Source of the DNA: Labrenzia sp. VG12
GTDB lineage: Bacteria > Pseudomonadota > Alphaproteobacteria > Rhizobiales > Stappiaceae
Assembly (NCBI RefSeq): GCF_002237595.1
Contig: NZ_CP022529.1
Location: 1-64,000, forward strand
Direction of reading: 5' to 3'
Length of the DNA stretch: 64,000 nt
The notes under the pieces are model-generated. The model saw only the letters and a program-made list of their open reading frames with translations. It searched no databases and was not told the origin of the DNA. The translations under genes were made by a program, and so were the position numbers. Shown one piece after another: positions 9,503 to 17,799 of the stretch (positions within the stretch are counted from its first letter, which is position 1; each line of letters opens with the position of its first letter).

Positions 9503-10098
9503 GATTTTGACCTCCCACAAGGTAAAAGAATCCCCTACGCCGGCTTGCCCACGGCGTTAAAAAGTATGGTGCCCAAGTGATTAATTTCAGTGGTGTGTTG
9601 TTATGGGATTAATGTATTCGCCTCAATTTGGCGAAAAAATTGATCAAATAAGGCGAAAAAATTGCAATAATTAGATAATAATTTGTTGGAAGTATTTTAA
9701 GTAAATTTTTAACAAATTGAATTTTGTTAAGCGTATGATTTTTAAGGCGTAATCGATTTGCTGGTGTGAAGCTGGATAATACTTAGAGAATATTTTTGAT
9801 TTCTGGCAGAAGACTGAAAACAGGTGGTGCTGTTCCACTGCCTGAAAACTTTTTGAAGGTTTTTTTCACTCGGGAAGGCGCCGGATCAACTGCGGGCGGT
9901 TGAGTGCCGGTTGTGGTCTTCGGGGGGCATGAAATCCGTGTTCGAACGCGGCTTCCGAGCTCTGTCAGGACTGACAATGGTCTTTACGGCGATGAAGCGG
10001 CAAGCAGCGGTGCTCGATTGCTCTCGATTCGACCGGCTCAAGCTGCGTTGTCTGTTAAGAAATATGAGCGGTTAACCCAGAGCAAAGATCCGAAGGAA
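9503..10098. other. AT-rich intergenic region upstream of the giant repeat gene
   Basis: About 600 bases with no convincing gene. From roughly 9590 to 9790 the sequence is much richer in A/T than anything nearby, with several AATTT/TTAAA stretches, and probably holds the promoter and control sites of the repeat-protein gene. I could not assign a specific -35/-10 pair. Short frames on both strands here lack a ribosome binding site and recognisable protein features. Confidence 0.5.
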
Positions 10099-10121
10099 AA
10101 CCCGGCCATCTCGGCCGGGTT
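10099..10121 (-). terminator. Rho-independent terminator after the Gfo/Idh/MocA gene
   Basis: Perfect 9-bp inverted repeat AACCCGGCC-ATCTC-GGCCGGGTT. On the minus strand it is followed by TTTTCCTTC, and it lies about 20 nt past the stop codon of the minus-strand gene. Confidence 0.8.
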
Positions 10122-10139
10122 GAACTGCGGGCAGGCGGC

Positions 10140-11300
10140 TTAGCTCTCCAGCTTCACCCAGGCAGCGTTCCTTGCAGAAGATCGCACACAGGCGTCAATG
10201 AAGCGGACGCCTGACAGGCCGTCGCCAATTCCGGGCACGAGCGTTTCCATGTTCTTGCCCTGGCTGTGCGCTCGGATCGCCTCAGCCGCGTCCTTATAGA
10301 GATTGGCAAACCCTTCCAGATAGCCTTCCGGATGGCCTGGCGGGATACGGGTTGCGGAGCCAATGCTGTCCAGCATGCCCGCTCCGCCGCGTGTCAGGAT
10401 CTGTTTTGGTGCGCCGAACGGGGTGTAGTGCAGGTAGTTCGGGTCTTCCTGGTGCCATTCCAGGCCACCCTTGTCGCCATAGACACGGATCTTCAGATTG
10501 TTCTCGTTGCCCGGAGCTACCTGCGAACACCACAGCATGCCGCGAGCGCCGCTGGCATAACGCATCATCACGTGACCATTGTCATCAACCTGCCGGCCCG
10601 GCACGAAGGATTGCAGATCCGCGGCAAGGCTTTCCGGGGTTTCTCCGGTAATGAAGGCAGCCAGGTTGAAGGCATGCGTGCCGATATCGCCGGTGGAACC
10701 GCCGAGGCCTGTCCGGGCAGGGTCAGTCCGCCAGTCGGCCTGCTTGTTGTTCTGTTCCACGGTGAGCCAGTCCTGCGGGTATTCGACCTGAACGACCCGA
10801 AGCGTCCCGATATCGCCTTTGGCGACCATCTCACGGGCCTGACGGACCATCGGATAACCGGTGTAATTGTGTGTCAGGAAGAACAGCGCGTCTGAGCTTT
10901 CCGCCGCCTTGGCGAATTTCTTTGCGTCCGCGAGCGTCGAGGTCAGCGGCTTGTCGCATATGACGTGAATGCCGCGTTTCAGGAATTCCTTCGCCGCCGG
11001 ATAATGCATGTGGTTCGGCGTTACGATCGCCACGGCCTCGATACCGTCCTTCAGCCGTGCTTCCCGTTTGGCCATGTCTGCGAAAGAACCATAGATCCGG
11101 TCTTCCTTGAGGCCGAGCGCGCGTCCGGACTCCAAGGCCTTTCCCGGGGTTGAGGAAAGCGCACCGGCCACAAGCTCATAATCACCGTCGATCCGCGAGG
11201 CGATGCGGTGGACAGCGCCGATAAAAGCGTCCTTGCCGCCACCGACCATGCCAAGCCGGATCGGGCGCGTCTGCGTGTTGTCTTTGCCTTCGATGGCCAT
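10140..11300 (-). CDS. Gfo/Idh/MocA family NAD(P)-dependent oxidoreductase
   Basis: 386 residues from the ATG at 11298-11300, which has AGGAGG 7 nt upstream; a longer frame to 11342 has no such site. The N-terminal Rossmann fold shows GMVGGGKDAFIG and the substrate side the CDKPLT motif, matching the (E/C)KP signature of the family; the C-terminal alpha/beta domain carries GGSTGDIGTHAFN with the usual catalytic-region histidine. Members oxidise sugars or inositols, or reduce their keto forms, with NAD(P). It is separated by ~470 bp from the sugar ABC operon on the same strand and has its own palindromic operator (11343-11356), so it likely serves the same catabolic pathway. Substrate not determined. 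Confidence 0.88.
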   Translation of the reverse strand: MAIEGKDNTQTRPIRLGMVGGGKDAFIGAVHRIASRIDGDYELVAGALSSTPGKALESGRALGLKEDRIYGSFADMAKREARLKDGIEAVAIVTPNHMHYPAAKEFLKRGIHVICDKPLTSTLADAKKFAKAAESSDALFFLTHNYTGYPMVRQAREMVAKGDIGTLRVVQVEYPQDWLTVEQNNKQADWRTDPARTGLGGSTGDIGTHAFNLAAFITGETPESLAADLQSFVPGRQVDDNGHVMMRYASGARGMLWCSQVAPGNENNLKIRVYGDKGGLEWHQEDPNYLHYTPFGAPKQILTRGGAGMLDSIGSATRIPPGHPEGYLEGFANLYKDAAEAIRAHSQGKNMETLVPGIGDGLSGVRFIDACVRSSARNAAWVKLES

Positions 11301-11342
11301 GGTGTTCCTCCTGAAGCTTTGATGATGCGTCGTTCTACGCAC

Positions 11343-11356
11343 TGTAATCGATTACA
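11343..11356. promoter_or_regulatory. Perfect 14-bp palindrome, LacI-family-like operator
   Basis: TGTAATCGATTACA, identical to its reverse complement, with the central CG typical of LacI-family operators. It lies about 43 bp upstream of the dehydrogenase start codon and resembles the operator-like sites at 16576-16634. Confidence 0.6.
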
Positions 11357-11452
11357 TAAAGAGTTTACATACCCAATTGCGTCCTCCTGAGGAAGCGCTT
11401 TGGTGCTTTGTCGGAGGATGGGCCACTTGTTCCGGAGACTGCGGCCGGTCCG

Positions 11453-11709
11453 TCGAGACGGACCTGTCAGTCCTCCTCAGTGTCTGGTCCGAAAGTGCTC
11501 TAGGACGCAGTTTCATCGTTCCTGGCACGAACCCGCCCCCTCTCGGTTGTCATCCCCGCGAAAGCGGGGTCCCAGTAAACTCATGAATCGGCTCTATAAA
11601 TTTGGATCTTACCTCACGGTGTCCTGGTTTCCCGCTTTCGCGGGAATGACAAATGTGAGTGAAGCATTCGCCCCGGCCATCTCTTTCGGGTCAGGCTCTC
11701 GGGATGAGG
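11453..11709. repeat. 257-bp dispersed intergenic repeat, copy A
   Basis: Aligns over its whole length, with scattered substitutions, to 40939-41195 in the same orientation. It contains a long inverted repeat whose arms (11547-11569 and 11631-11652) read TTGTCATCCCCGCGAAAGC outward. The ~430-bp gap between the two minus-strand genes consists mostly of this element; I see no gene in it. Confidence 0.85.
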
Positions 11710-11770
11710 CAGAAAAGTGTGGTTGCTTCCATGCAATAGTCGCTTGCGGCGTCTCAAACTGGTCTCAGCT

Positions 11771-12825
11771 TCACCCGATCCCCAGCATTTTGCGGTTAGC
11801 GGCCTCATCGCTGCCGCCGCCGGCAAAGTCGTCAAAGGCCTTTTCCGTGACGCGGATGATATGATCCCGAACGAATGCCGCGCCTTCGCGTGCCCCGTTC
11901 TCGGGGTGTTTCAGGCAGCATTCCCATTCCACAACAGCCCAGCCGTCAAAGTCGTTGGTGGCCATCTTGGAAAAAATAGCGCCGAAATCGACCTGACCGT
12001 CTCCGAGCGAGCGGAACCGGCCGGCCCGCTCCACCCACGGCTGATAGCCGCTATAGACGCCTTGCCGTCCGGTCGGATTGAACTCGGCATCCTTGACGTG
12101 AAACATGCCGATCCGGTCCCTGTAGATGTCGATATTGTCCAGATAATCGAGGCATTGCAGGACGTAGTGGGACGGGTCGTAAAGCATCTTGCAGCGCGTG
12201 TGGTTTTCCACGCGCTCCAGGAACATCTCGAAGGTTATGCCGTCATGCAGGTCTTCGCCCGGATGAATTTCATAGCAGACATCGACCCCCATATCGTCTG
12301 CATAGTCGAGGATCGGCCGCCAGCGTTTGGCCAGCTCGTCAAAGGCAGTCTCGACGAGGCCTGCAGGACGTTGCGGCCAGGGATAGAGATAGGGCCAGGC
12401 CAGAGCACCTGAAAAAGTTGCGTGAGCCGTGATGCCGAGATTGCGGCTGGCAGCCAGCGCCAGTTTCACCTGATCCACCGCCCAGGCCTGTCTGGCAGCC
12501 GGATTGCCCTGTACATGGGGGGCTGCAAAGCCGTCAAACGCGGTGTCATAGGCCGGATGAACGGCGACAAGCTGTCCTTGAAGATGGGTCGAGAGCTCCG
12601 TGATCGTGACCCCGTTCTCCTGCGCTATGCCGGCAAATTCTTCGCAATAGGTTTTGGAACTGGCCGCCTTTTCCAGATCGATCAGCCGGCCGTCCCAACT
12701 CGGCACCTGAACACCGAGATAGCCGCAGTCTGCCGCCCATTTCGTGATCGAGGCCCAGGAGTTGAAGGGGCCTCGTCCCCTGCAAACTGGGCGAGAAACA
12801 GGGCAGGGCCTTTTATCGTTTTCAT
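11771..12825 (-). pseudogene. Sugar phosphate isomerase/epimerase (AP-endonuclease-2 TIM barrel), one-base frameshift
   Basis: The natural start is the ATG at 12823-12825 (MKTIKGPALFLAQFAG) with GGGAGG 6 nt upstream. That frame runs out of register at the GGGG run 12767-12770. Adding one base there (minus-strand GCCCC to GCCCCC) gives APFNSWASITKWAADCGYLG and a continuous protein of 351 residues. The rest is a typical xylose-isomerase-like barrel: metal-ligand residues in VCYEIHPGEDLHDG, MLYDPSHYVLQ, GMFHVKDAEF and AVVEWECC. Such enzymes isomerise or epimerise sugars or ketoinositols. It sits directly after the binding-protein gene, in the ABC operon. The missing base in a homopolymer may be a sequencing error. 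Confidence 0.85.
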
Positions 12826-12911
12826 GGAGTGCCTCCCGAAAATGGGCAAGGAAGGGAAAAAAGAGGCCGGGTCCCATCGCACCAAGTCCCGGCCTCAAGG
12901 TGGCTCGCTGT

Positions 12912-13868
12912 TTAGAACGGCGAGTCTGGGAAGTAGTAGCTTTCGGCGTTCTCTTTCGTGATCAGCGTCGCACCGAGAATGTAGCGGCCGGCAACCGGTC
13001 CGTTGGACTTGAAGGCCTGAACCGTTGCATCCATGGCGGTTGCGATCATTGCCGGCGGATAAAGAACGTCGACCGGGATCAGTTCGTCACCATCCATGAT
13101 GCCCTTGATGATCTCTTTCATGCCGGCGCCGCCGACGACAAACATGCCGTTACCGTCACGGCCGGCCTGTTTCAGGGCAGCAACAACACCGATGGCAATG
13201 TCGTCATCCTGTGCCCAGACGGCATCGATGTCCGGGAAGCGGGACAGGAAGTCCTGCATCACTTCAAAGCCGTCGTCGCGGTTCCAGTTGGCGTGTTTGT
13301 GGTCAAGCACATTGATGCCGGATCCCTCGATTTCCGCCATGAACGCATCGAAACGCTCGTTGTCGATCACGGTCGGAATGCCCCGCAGGACGACGATGTT
13401 GTCACCGTCTTTCAGGCGGCCCTTCATGTATTGTGCGGAAACGCGGCCGAGTTCCGGGTTGTTGCCAGCAACATAAAGGTCTTCGATGCCCGGCTGGCTG
13501 AGACCACGGTCAACAACTGTGATCCAGGCACCGGATTTCTTGACGTTCAGAACCGGGTCGGTGAGCGGCTCGGATTCAAACGGCAGAACAACAAGGGCAT
13601 CGATCTGGTGGACGGAAACCAGATCTTCCAGCGCGCTGGCCTGGGCTTCCGGGTCCGGGGAGTTGACCAGGATCAGGTCCACATCCGGATAAAGCTCCTC
13701 GAGCCGTTTTTCAGCCTGTTCCGCGTGCCAGTTCATGCCGGCGGCCCAGGCATGGGTCGGTGTCGGGTAGCTGACGCCGATCTTGATCTTGTCCTGGGCA
13801 ATCGCGGTTCCGGCGAAGGCCAACAGGCCAACGGCGGCTACTGCGCCCAGAGCTTTTTTCATAAACAT
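12912..13868 (-). CDS. Sugar ABC transporter substrate-binding protein
   Basis: 318 residues from the ATG at 13866-13868, with GGAGGAGG about 5 nt upstream. Signal peptide MFMKKALGAVAAVGLLAFAGTAIA then mature QDKIKIGVSYPTPTHAW. This is a Peripla_BP_4/type I fold (ribose/xylose/inositol class): LVVLPFESEPLTDPV, the AVWAQDDDIAIGV hinge-side motif and the conserved Asp/Arg sugar contacts of the class. It captures a monosaccharide or polyol in the periplasm for the permease and ATPase encoded upstream. The order ATPase-permease-binding protein-isomerase is typical of carbohydrate operons; the exact sugar cannot be read from sequence alone. Confidence 0.92.
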   Translation of the reverse strand: MFMKKALGAVAAVGLLAFAGTAIAQDKIKIGVSYPTPTHAWAAGMNWHAEQAEKRLEELYPDVDLILVNSPDPEAQASALEDLVSVHQIDALVVLPFESEPLTDPVLNVKKSGAWITVVDRGLSQPGIEDLYVAGNNPELGRVSAQYMKGRLKDGDNIVVLRGIPTVIDNERFDAFMAEIEGSGINVLDHKHANWNRDDGFEVMQDFLSRFPDIDAVWAQDDDIAIGVVAALKQAGRDGNGMFVVGGAGMKEIIKGIMDGDELIPVDVLYPPAMIATAMDATVQAFKSNGPVAGRYILGATLITKENAESYYFPDSPF

Positions 13869-13976
13869 CGTTTCCTCCTCCAATGTCATTCCGTTTGGAC
13901 GCACCTCTCCCGTCCGGTGCGAGCCGGTTCAGATTTGGGGACGGGTCCCTATTCGGTTGAGTTCAGTGCGGGCGGC

Positions 13977-14993
13977 CTACTTGCTCTTGCCGAGCTTCCA
14001 GTCGCTGCGCTGCAGAAGAACCGCAACGATGATGATCAGGCCCTGCATGGTTCCATTCAGGTAGTTCGAGATCAGATCGGTGAAGTTCAGAATGTTGCCG
14101 ATGGTGGTCAGGATCAGCGCACCGAGGATGGTGCCGCCAATCCGGCCATAGCCGCCCTTGAGGACCGTGCCGCCGATGATCACCGCCGCGATGGCCTCCA
14201 GTTCCCACAGCACGCCGGTCGATGCAGAAGCTGAGCCAAGGCGCGGTACATAGATGATGGTGGCAAAGGCGACGCACAGACCCTGGATGACATAGGTGAG
14301 CGTTTTCACCCGGTCGACATTGATCGCGGAGTATCTGGCCACCGCCTCGTTGGAGCCGATTGCCGTGCAATAGCGACCGAAGGCCGTCCGGTTCAACAGC
14401 AGCCAGCCGCAGATGGCGACACCGATGAACACCCAGACCGGATAAGGCAGGCCGAGAAAGCTGTCGTAATAGACCGGCCGGTAGGTGCCCCGGATGTCAA
14501 AGTTGAGCGACAGTGTGCCGCCATCGGCGAAATAGGTCACCAGCGAGCGGTAGATGCCCATGGTTCCAAGCGTGACGATAAAGGCCTCGATTTTGCCCTT
14601 GGTGGTCAGAGCACCGTTGATCCAGCCGGCACCAACACCCAGCACAAGGGCGCAGCCGCAGCCGAGCAGAACTGTTGCAACACCCGTGCCCATGGTTTCA
14701 ACCGCACTGTTCATGATGATGATCATGACACCGGCTATGGCGGCTGCCATGGAGCCGACGGAGAGATCGATGCCACCGGCAGTGATGACGAAAGTCGCAC
14801 CGACGGCAATGATGCCGATAAAGGCCGACCTAGTCAGCAAGTTGGTCAGATTGCCCTCGCTGATAAAGGCCGGGTTCAGCAGGAAGCCGATGATACACAG
14901 GATCAACAGGGCAAGGGCCGGCCCGATGGTCTTGAAGTCCACGGAAGGCCGCTTGGCCGGCTTTGCCGCTTGCTCGTTGGATGCGGTCATCAT
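13977..14993 (-). CDS. Sugar ABC transporter permease (RbsC type)
   Basis: About 338 residues, 8-10 hydrophobic segments. It has the BPD_transp_2 signature: NLLTRSAFIGIIAVGATFVITAGGIDLSVGSM near the first third and AAVIIGGTVLKGGYGRIGGTILGAL near the end. Start: the ATG at 14991-14993 is preferred; a TTG at 14999 would overlap the stop codon of the ATPase as TTGA and is possible. It forms the membrane channel for the sugar importer. The 108-bp gap to the binding-protein gene may hold signals that raise binding-protein expression, but I saw no clear hairpin. Confidence 0.92.
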   Translation of the reverse strand: MMTASNEQAAKPAKRPSVDFKTIGPALALLILCIIGFLLNPAFISEGNLTNLLTRSAFIGIIAVGATFVITAGGIDLSVGSMAAAIAGVMIIIMNSAVETMGTGVATVLLGCGCALVLGVGAGWINGALTTKGKIEAFIVTLGTMGIYRSLVTYFADGGTLSLNFDIRGTYRPVYYDSFLGLPYPVWVFIGVAICGWLLLNRTAFGRYCTAIGSNEAVARYSAINVDRVKTLTYVIQGLCVAFATIIYVPRLGSASASTGVLWELEAIAAVIIGGTVLKGGYGRIGGTILGALILTTIGNILNFTDLISNYLNGTMQGLIIIVAVLLQRSDWKLGKSK

Positions 14994-14995
14994 GG

Positions 14996-16519
14996 TCAAT
15001 GGAGGTCCTCACGTTTCAGCCCGGCGGCATAGCGCATGATTTCGTTTTCGTTGATATGATCGCCCGTCAGGACGCCGGTGATCTGGCCTTCGCGCATCAC
15101 GACGACCCGGTGGCAGATGCCGATGATTTCCGGCATTTCGGATGAGATCACGACGACCGACACGCCTTCCGCGGCGAGCGCGGCAATGAAGTGATAGATC
15201 TGCTGTTTGGTTCCGACATCGATGCCCCGTGTTGGCTCGTCGATGATGACGATCCTGGGATCGCATTCCATGATCTTCGCCAACAAGAGTTTCTGCTGGT
15301 TGCCGCCCGACAGCTTCCCGACGGTGATGTTCCGGTCCTTGGATCGGACGTCAAAGCGACGAATGGCCCGGCTGAGAGCGTCTTCTTCCACCTTGCCGTT
15401 CAGCACAAAATTCTTCACGAATTTCGGCAGGGCGAACAGGGTGAGATTGGGTTGCATCTTCTTGTCGAGCAGCAGGCCTTTTTCTTTCCGATCCTTGGTC
15501 AGATAGGCAAGGCCCAGATCACGCGCTTCTGCGACGGAGAGGGGGCTGGTGTCGCGGCCAAACAGCCTGACGGAGCCGCTTTCAATTGGGCTCAGGCCAC
15601 AGATCGCCTCAAAGACGGCTGTCCGCCCGGAACCGATCAGGCCGGAAAATCCAAGGATTTCCCCCTTGCGCAACGAGAAGCTGACAGGGCCGATGCCTGG
15701 GGCAACAAGGCTGTCAACTTCCAGCGCAAGCTGGGCATCGACATCGGCTTCATGCATCGGTGGGTAAAGGTCAGAGAGTTCCCGGCCCACCATCATCTGA
15801 GCCATCATGTCGGGCGTCAGCTCGGTGGAGGAACGCGTGTCGATCCATTGGCCGTCACGCAAAATCGTGACCCGATCGGCAATCGCCTTCACTTCATTGA
15901 GCTTGTGAGACACAAAGACGATGCCGACACCGCTTTCCTTCAGCTTTTCCACCTGACGGAAAAAGACTTCCGTCTCTTCTTCGGTCAGGACGGCGGTCGG
16001 CTCGTCCATGATCAGGATGCGGGCGTTGCGACTGACAGCCTTGACGATCTCAACCATCTGTTTCTGGGCAATGGTGAGGTCGGAGATACGGTCTGTCGGG
16101 GCAATATCGAGACCGATTTCGTCCAGATAGGTCTGAACGGCGGCCCGCATGGTGGCCTTGTCGAGAAAACCCTTGGACCGAATTTCGCGACCCAGGAAGA
16201 CGTTTTCTTCGACTGTCATCTGTTCGGCGAGGTTGAGTTCCTGGTGGATGAGCACGATGCCGAGCTTCTCGGCTGCCCCGTTCGGGGGCAGGGCGGTTTT
16301 CTGACCGTCCAGGCGAATCTGGCCGGAGGTCGGGTCGTGGAAGCCGGACAGGATTTTCATCAGTGTCGACTTGCCGGCGCCGTTTTCGCCGATCAGTGCA
16401 TGCACCTCACCGGACCGCACATCCATGCTGACGCTGAAAAGCACCGGGACGGGGCCGAAAGATTTACTGATGTTGACGGCCTCGATGACCGCCGTCGGTG
16501 TGGACGCTTGCGCGTTCAT
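14996..16519 (-). CDS. Sugar ABC transporter ATP-binding protein (RbsA/MglA type, double ATPase)
   Basis: 507 residues from the ATG at 16517-16519, with GGGAGGA 8 nt upstream. Two ATPase halves: the first has GENGAGKST, LTIAQKQMVEIVKA and LIMDEPT; the second has the degenerate Walker A GLIGSGRT and a good signature LSGGNQQKLLLAK plus IIDEPTRGID. This asymmetry is normal for carbohydrate CUT2-family importers. It is the first gene of the operon and lies divergent from the LacI regulator; three operator-like palindromes lie between the two. Confidence 0.95.
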   Translation of the reverse strand: MNAQASTPTAVIEAVNISKSFGPVPVLFSVSMDVRSGEVHALIGENGAGKSTLMKILSGFHDPTSGQIRLDGQKTALPPNGAAEKLGIVLIHQELNLAEQMTVEENVFLGREIRSKGFLDKATMRAAVQTYLDEIGLDIAPTDRISDLTIAQKQMVEIVKAVSRNARILIMDEPTAVLTEEETEVFFRQVEKLKESGVGIVFVSHKLNEVKAIADRVTILRDGQWIDTRSSTELTPDMMAQMMVGRELSDLYPPMHEADVDAQLALEVDSLVAPGIGPVSFSLRKGEILGFSGLIGSGRTAVFEAICGLSPIESGSVRLFGRDTSPLSVAEARDLGLAYLTKDRKEKGLLLDKKMQPNLTLFALPKFVKNFVLNGKVEEDALSRAIRRFDVRSKDRNITVGKLSGGNQQKLLLAKIMECDPRIVIIDEPTRGIDVGTKQQIYHFIAALAAEGVSVVVISSEMPEIIGICHRVVVMREGQITGVLTGDHINENEIMRYAAGLKREDLH

Positions 16520-16575
16520 GTTCTGAATCCTCCCGGGCGAAAATGTTCTCCTCCACATTCACGCCATGATGTTTG

Positions 16576-16589
16576 TGTAAACGTTTTCA
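16576..16589. promoter_or_regulatory. LacI-type operator-like site 1
   Basis: TGTAAACGTTTTCA, 13 of 14 positions symmetric, with the central CG of LacI-family operators. It lies 57 bp upstream of the ATPase start, where a repressor could block transcription. Confidence 0.65.
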
Positions 16590-16596
16590 TAGATCA

Positions 16597-16610
16597 TGTA
16601 AACCTTTACA
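16597..16610. promoter_or_regulatory. LacI-type operator-like site 2
   Basis: TGTAAACCTTTACA, symmetric apart from the CC centre. It is spaced two helical turns (21 bp) from site 1, so both would face the same side of the DNA. Confidence 0.65.
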
Positions 16611-16616
16611 TTGAGC

Positions 16617-16634
16617 TGTGAAAACCTTTTCACA
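16617..16634. promoter_or_regulatory. LacI-type operator-like site 3
   Basis: TGTGAAAACCTTTTCACA, symmetric apart from the CC centre, about 22 bp from site 2. Three in-phase sites between divergent genes suggest control of both the operon and the regulator. Confidence 0.6.
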
Positions 16635-16722
16635 AGGTGCGATGCGCTCTATACAGCATAGATGGCGTTGAGAATCAGGGCTTTATTCCCGTCTTGCGCT
16701 GCACCATCGCGGGACCGAAAAA

Positions 16723-17757
16723 ATGAGCGAACCGGTAGACCGGCCGGCCACCATTGAAGACGTTGCAAGACTTGCGGGCGTGTCGATCGCGACCGTCAGC
16801 CGGGCCTTGCGATCGCCGGAGAAGGTCGCCGAGAGCACGCGCAAGAAGGTCACCGCCGCGATTGCCCGAACCGGTTACACCGCCAACGCGATGGCGCAGA
16901 ACCTGCGCATGCAAAGGTCGCAGATGGTACTGGTTCTGGCCTCCTCCATCGCAGATCCCAACTTTGCCGGTATCCTGACCGGGCTGGAAAAGGCCGCTGC
17001 GGACCGGGGCTACGGAGTGCTGATCGGCAATACGGAGGGAACCACCGGGATCGAGCAGTCTTATATGCGTTTCCTGTCGACCGGCATGGCCGATGGGCTG
17101 GTGCTGCTCACAGGGCATATTCCGGTGGCCGGAGAGCCCCAGGCACCACTCGCCTCCTTGCCGCCCATCGTTGCAACGGAACGTCCGCTGTCCCGTACGG
17201 ATGTGAGTTATGTCGGAGTGGATGATGTTGCTGCTTCAAAGATGGCGACCGAGTACCTGATCTCGCTGGGGCATCGGCGCATCACCTACATTTCGGGCGG
17301 ACCTTCGGATGTGCGCAGCGACCTGCGTCACTCCGGCTACCGCCAGGGGCTGAGGGAATCGCCGGAGGCCCTGCGGGACTGGCGTGTCGACGGGGAAGGC
17401 ACTGCCGAAAGCGGGCGTGCTGCCGTGGAGCGCCTGTTCATCAAGGACGATCTACCGACGGCCTTCTTTTGTTTCAACGACAACACCGCAATTGGCGTCA
17501 TCTCGGCCCTGCAGCTTCGGGGCTATCGGGTGCCCGAAGACTTCTCCGTACTCGGTTTTGACGACATTCCCTTTGCCAACAATTTCACGCCCGGACTGAC
17601 CACGATCCGCCAGCCGCGACACCATATCGGCGAAAAGGCGATGACGATCCTTCTCGACCGCCTTGCCAACCGCAGCCTCGAAAACCAGACCCATCTGCTG
17701 CATGGCGACCTAATCGTGCGCGAAAGCTGTGCCGGCGTGTCGCGAGGTCGCTCTTGA
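16723..17757 (+). CDS. LacI family transcriptional regulator
   Basis: 344 residues. N-terminal LacI helix-turn-helix and hinge at about residues 10-65 (TIEDVARLAGVSIATVSRAL), then a periplasmic-binding-like effector domain ending in FNDNTAIGVISAL and VLGFDDIPFANNFTPGLTTI, both standard for the family. It likely represses the divergent sugar ABC operon and responds to the imported sugar or a derivative. The three palindromes at 16576-16634 are its probable operators; the palindrome at 11343-11356 may be a fourth. Confidence 0.93.
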   Translation: MSEPVDRPATIEDVARLAGVSIATVSRALRSPEKVAESTRKKVTAAIARTGYTANAMAQNLRMQRSQMVLVLASSIADPNFAGILTGLEKAAADRGYGVLIGNTEGTTGIEQSYMRFLSTGMADGLVLLTGHIPVAGEPQAPLASLPPIVATERPLSRTDVSYVGVDDVAASKMATEYLISLGHRRITYISGGPSDVRSDLRHSGYRQGLRESPEALRDWRVDGEGTAESGRAAVERLFIKDDLPTAFFCFNDNTAIGVISALQLRGYRVPEDFSVLGFDDIPFANNFTPGLTTIRQPRHHIGEKAMTILLDRLANRSLENQTHLLHGDLIVRESCAGVSRGRS

Positions 17758-17799
17758 TGGAGGGAGGTAGGAGGCGCCCGCCCGATAGGCGCCACCCAG

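Noticed and set aside
9783..10143. Two short frames in the intergenic region upstream of the repeat gene
   Set aside because: No ribosome binding site or conserved pattern; one overlaps the terminator at 10099-10121.
12744..14234. 496-codon plus-strand frame opposite the sugar-binding protein gene
   Set aside because: The opposite strand encodes a clear binding protein with signal peptide; no start signal or family match on the plus strand.
17771..17794. GGCGCC...GGCGCC hairpin between the LacI and dehydrogenase genes
   Set aside because: Short stem with a 9-nt loop and no T-run on either strand; not strong enough to list as a terminator.
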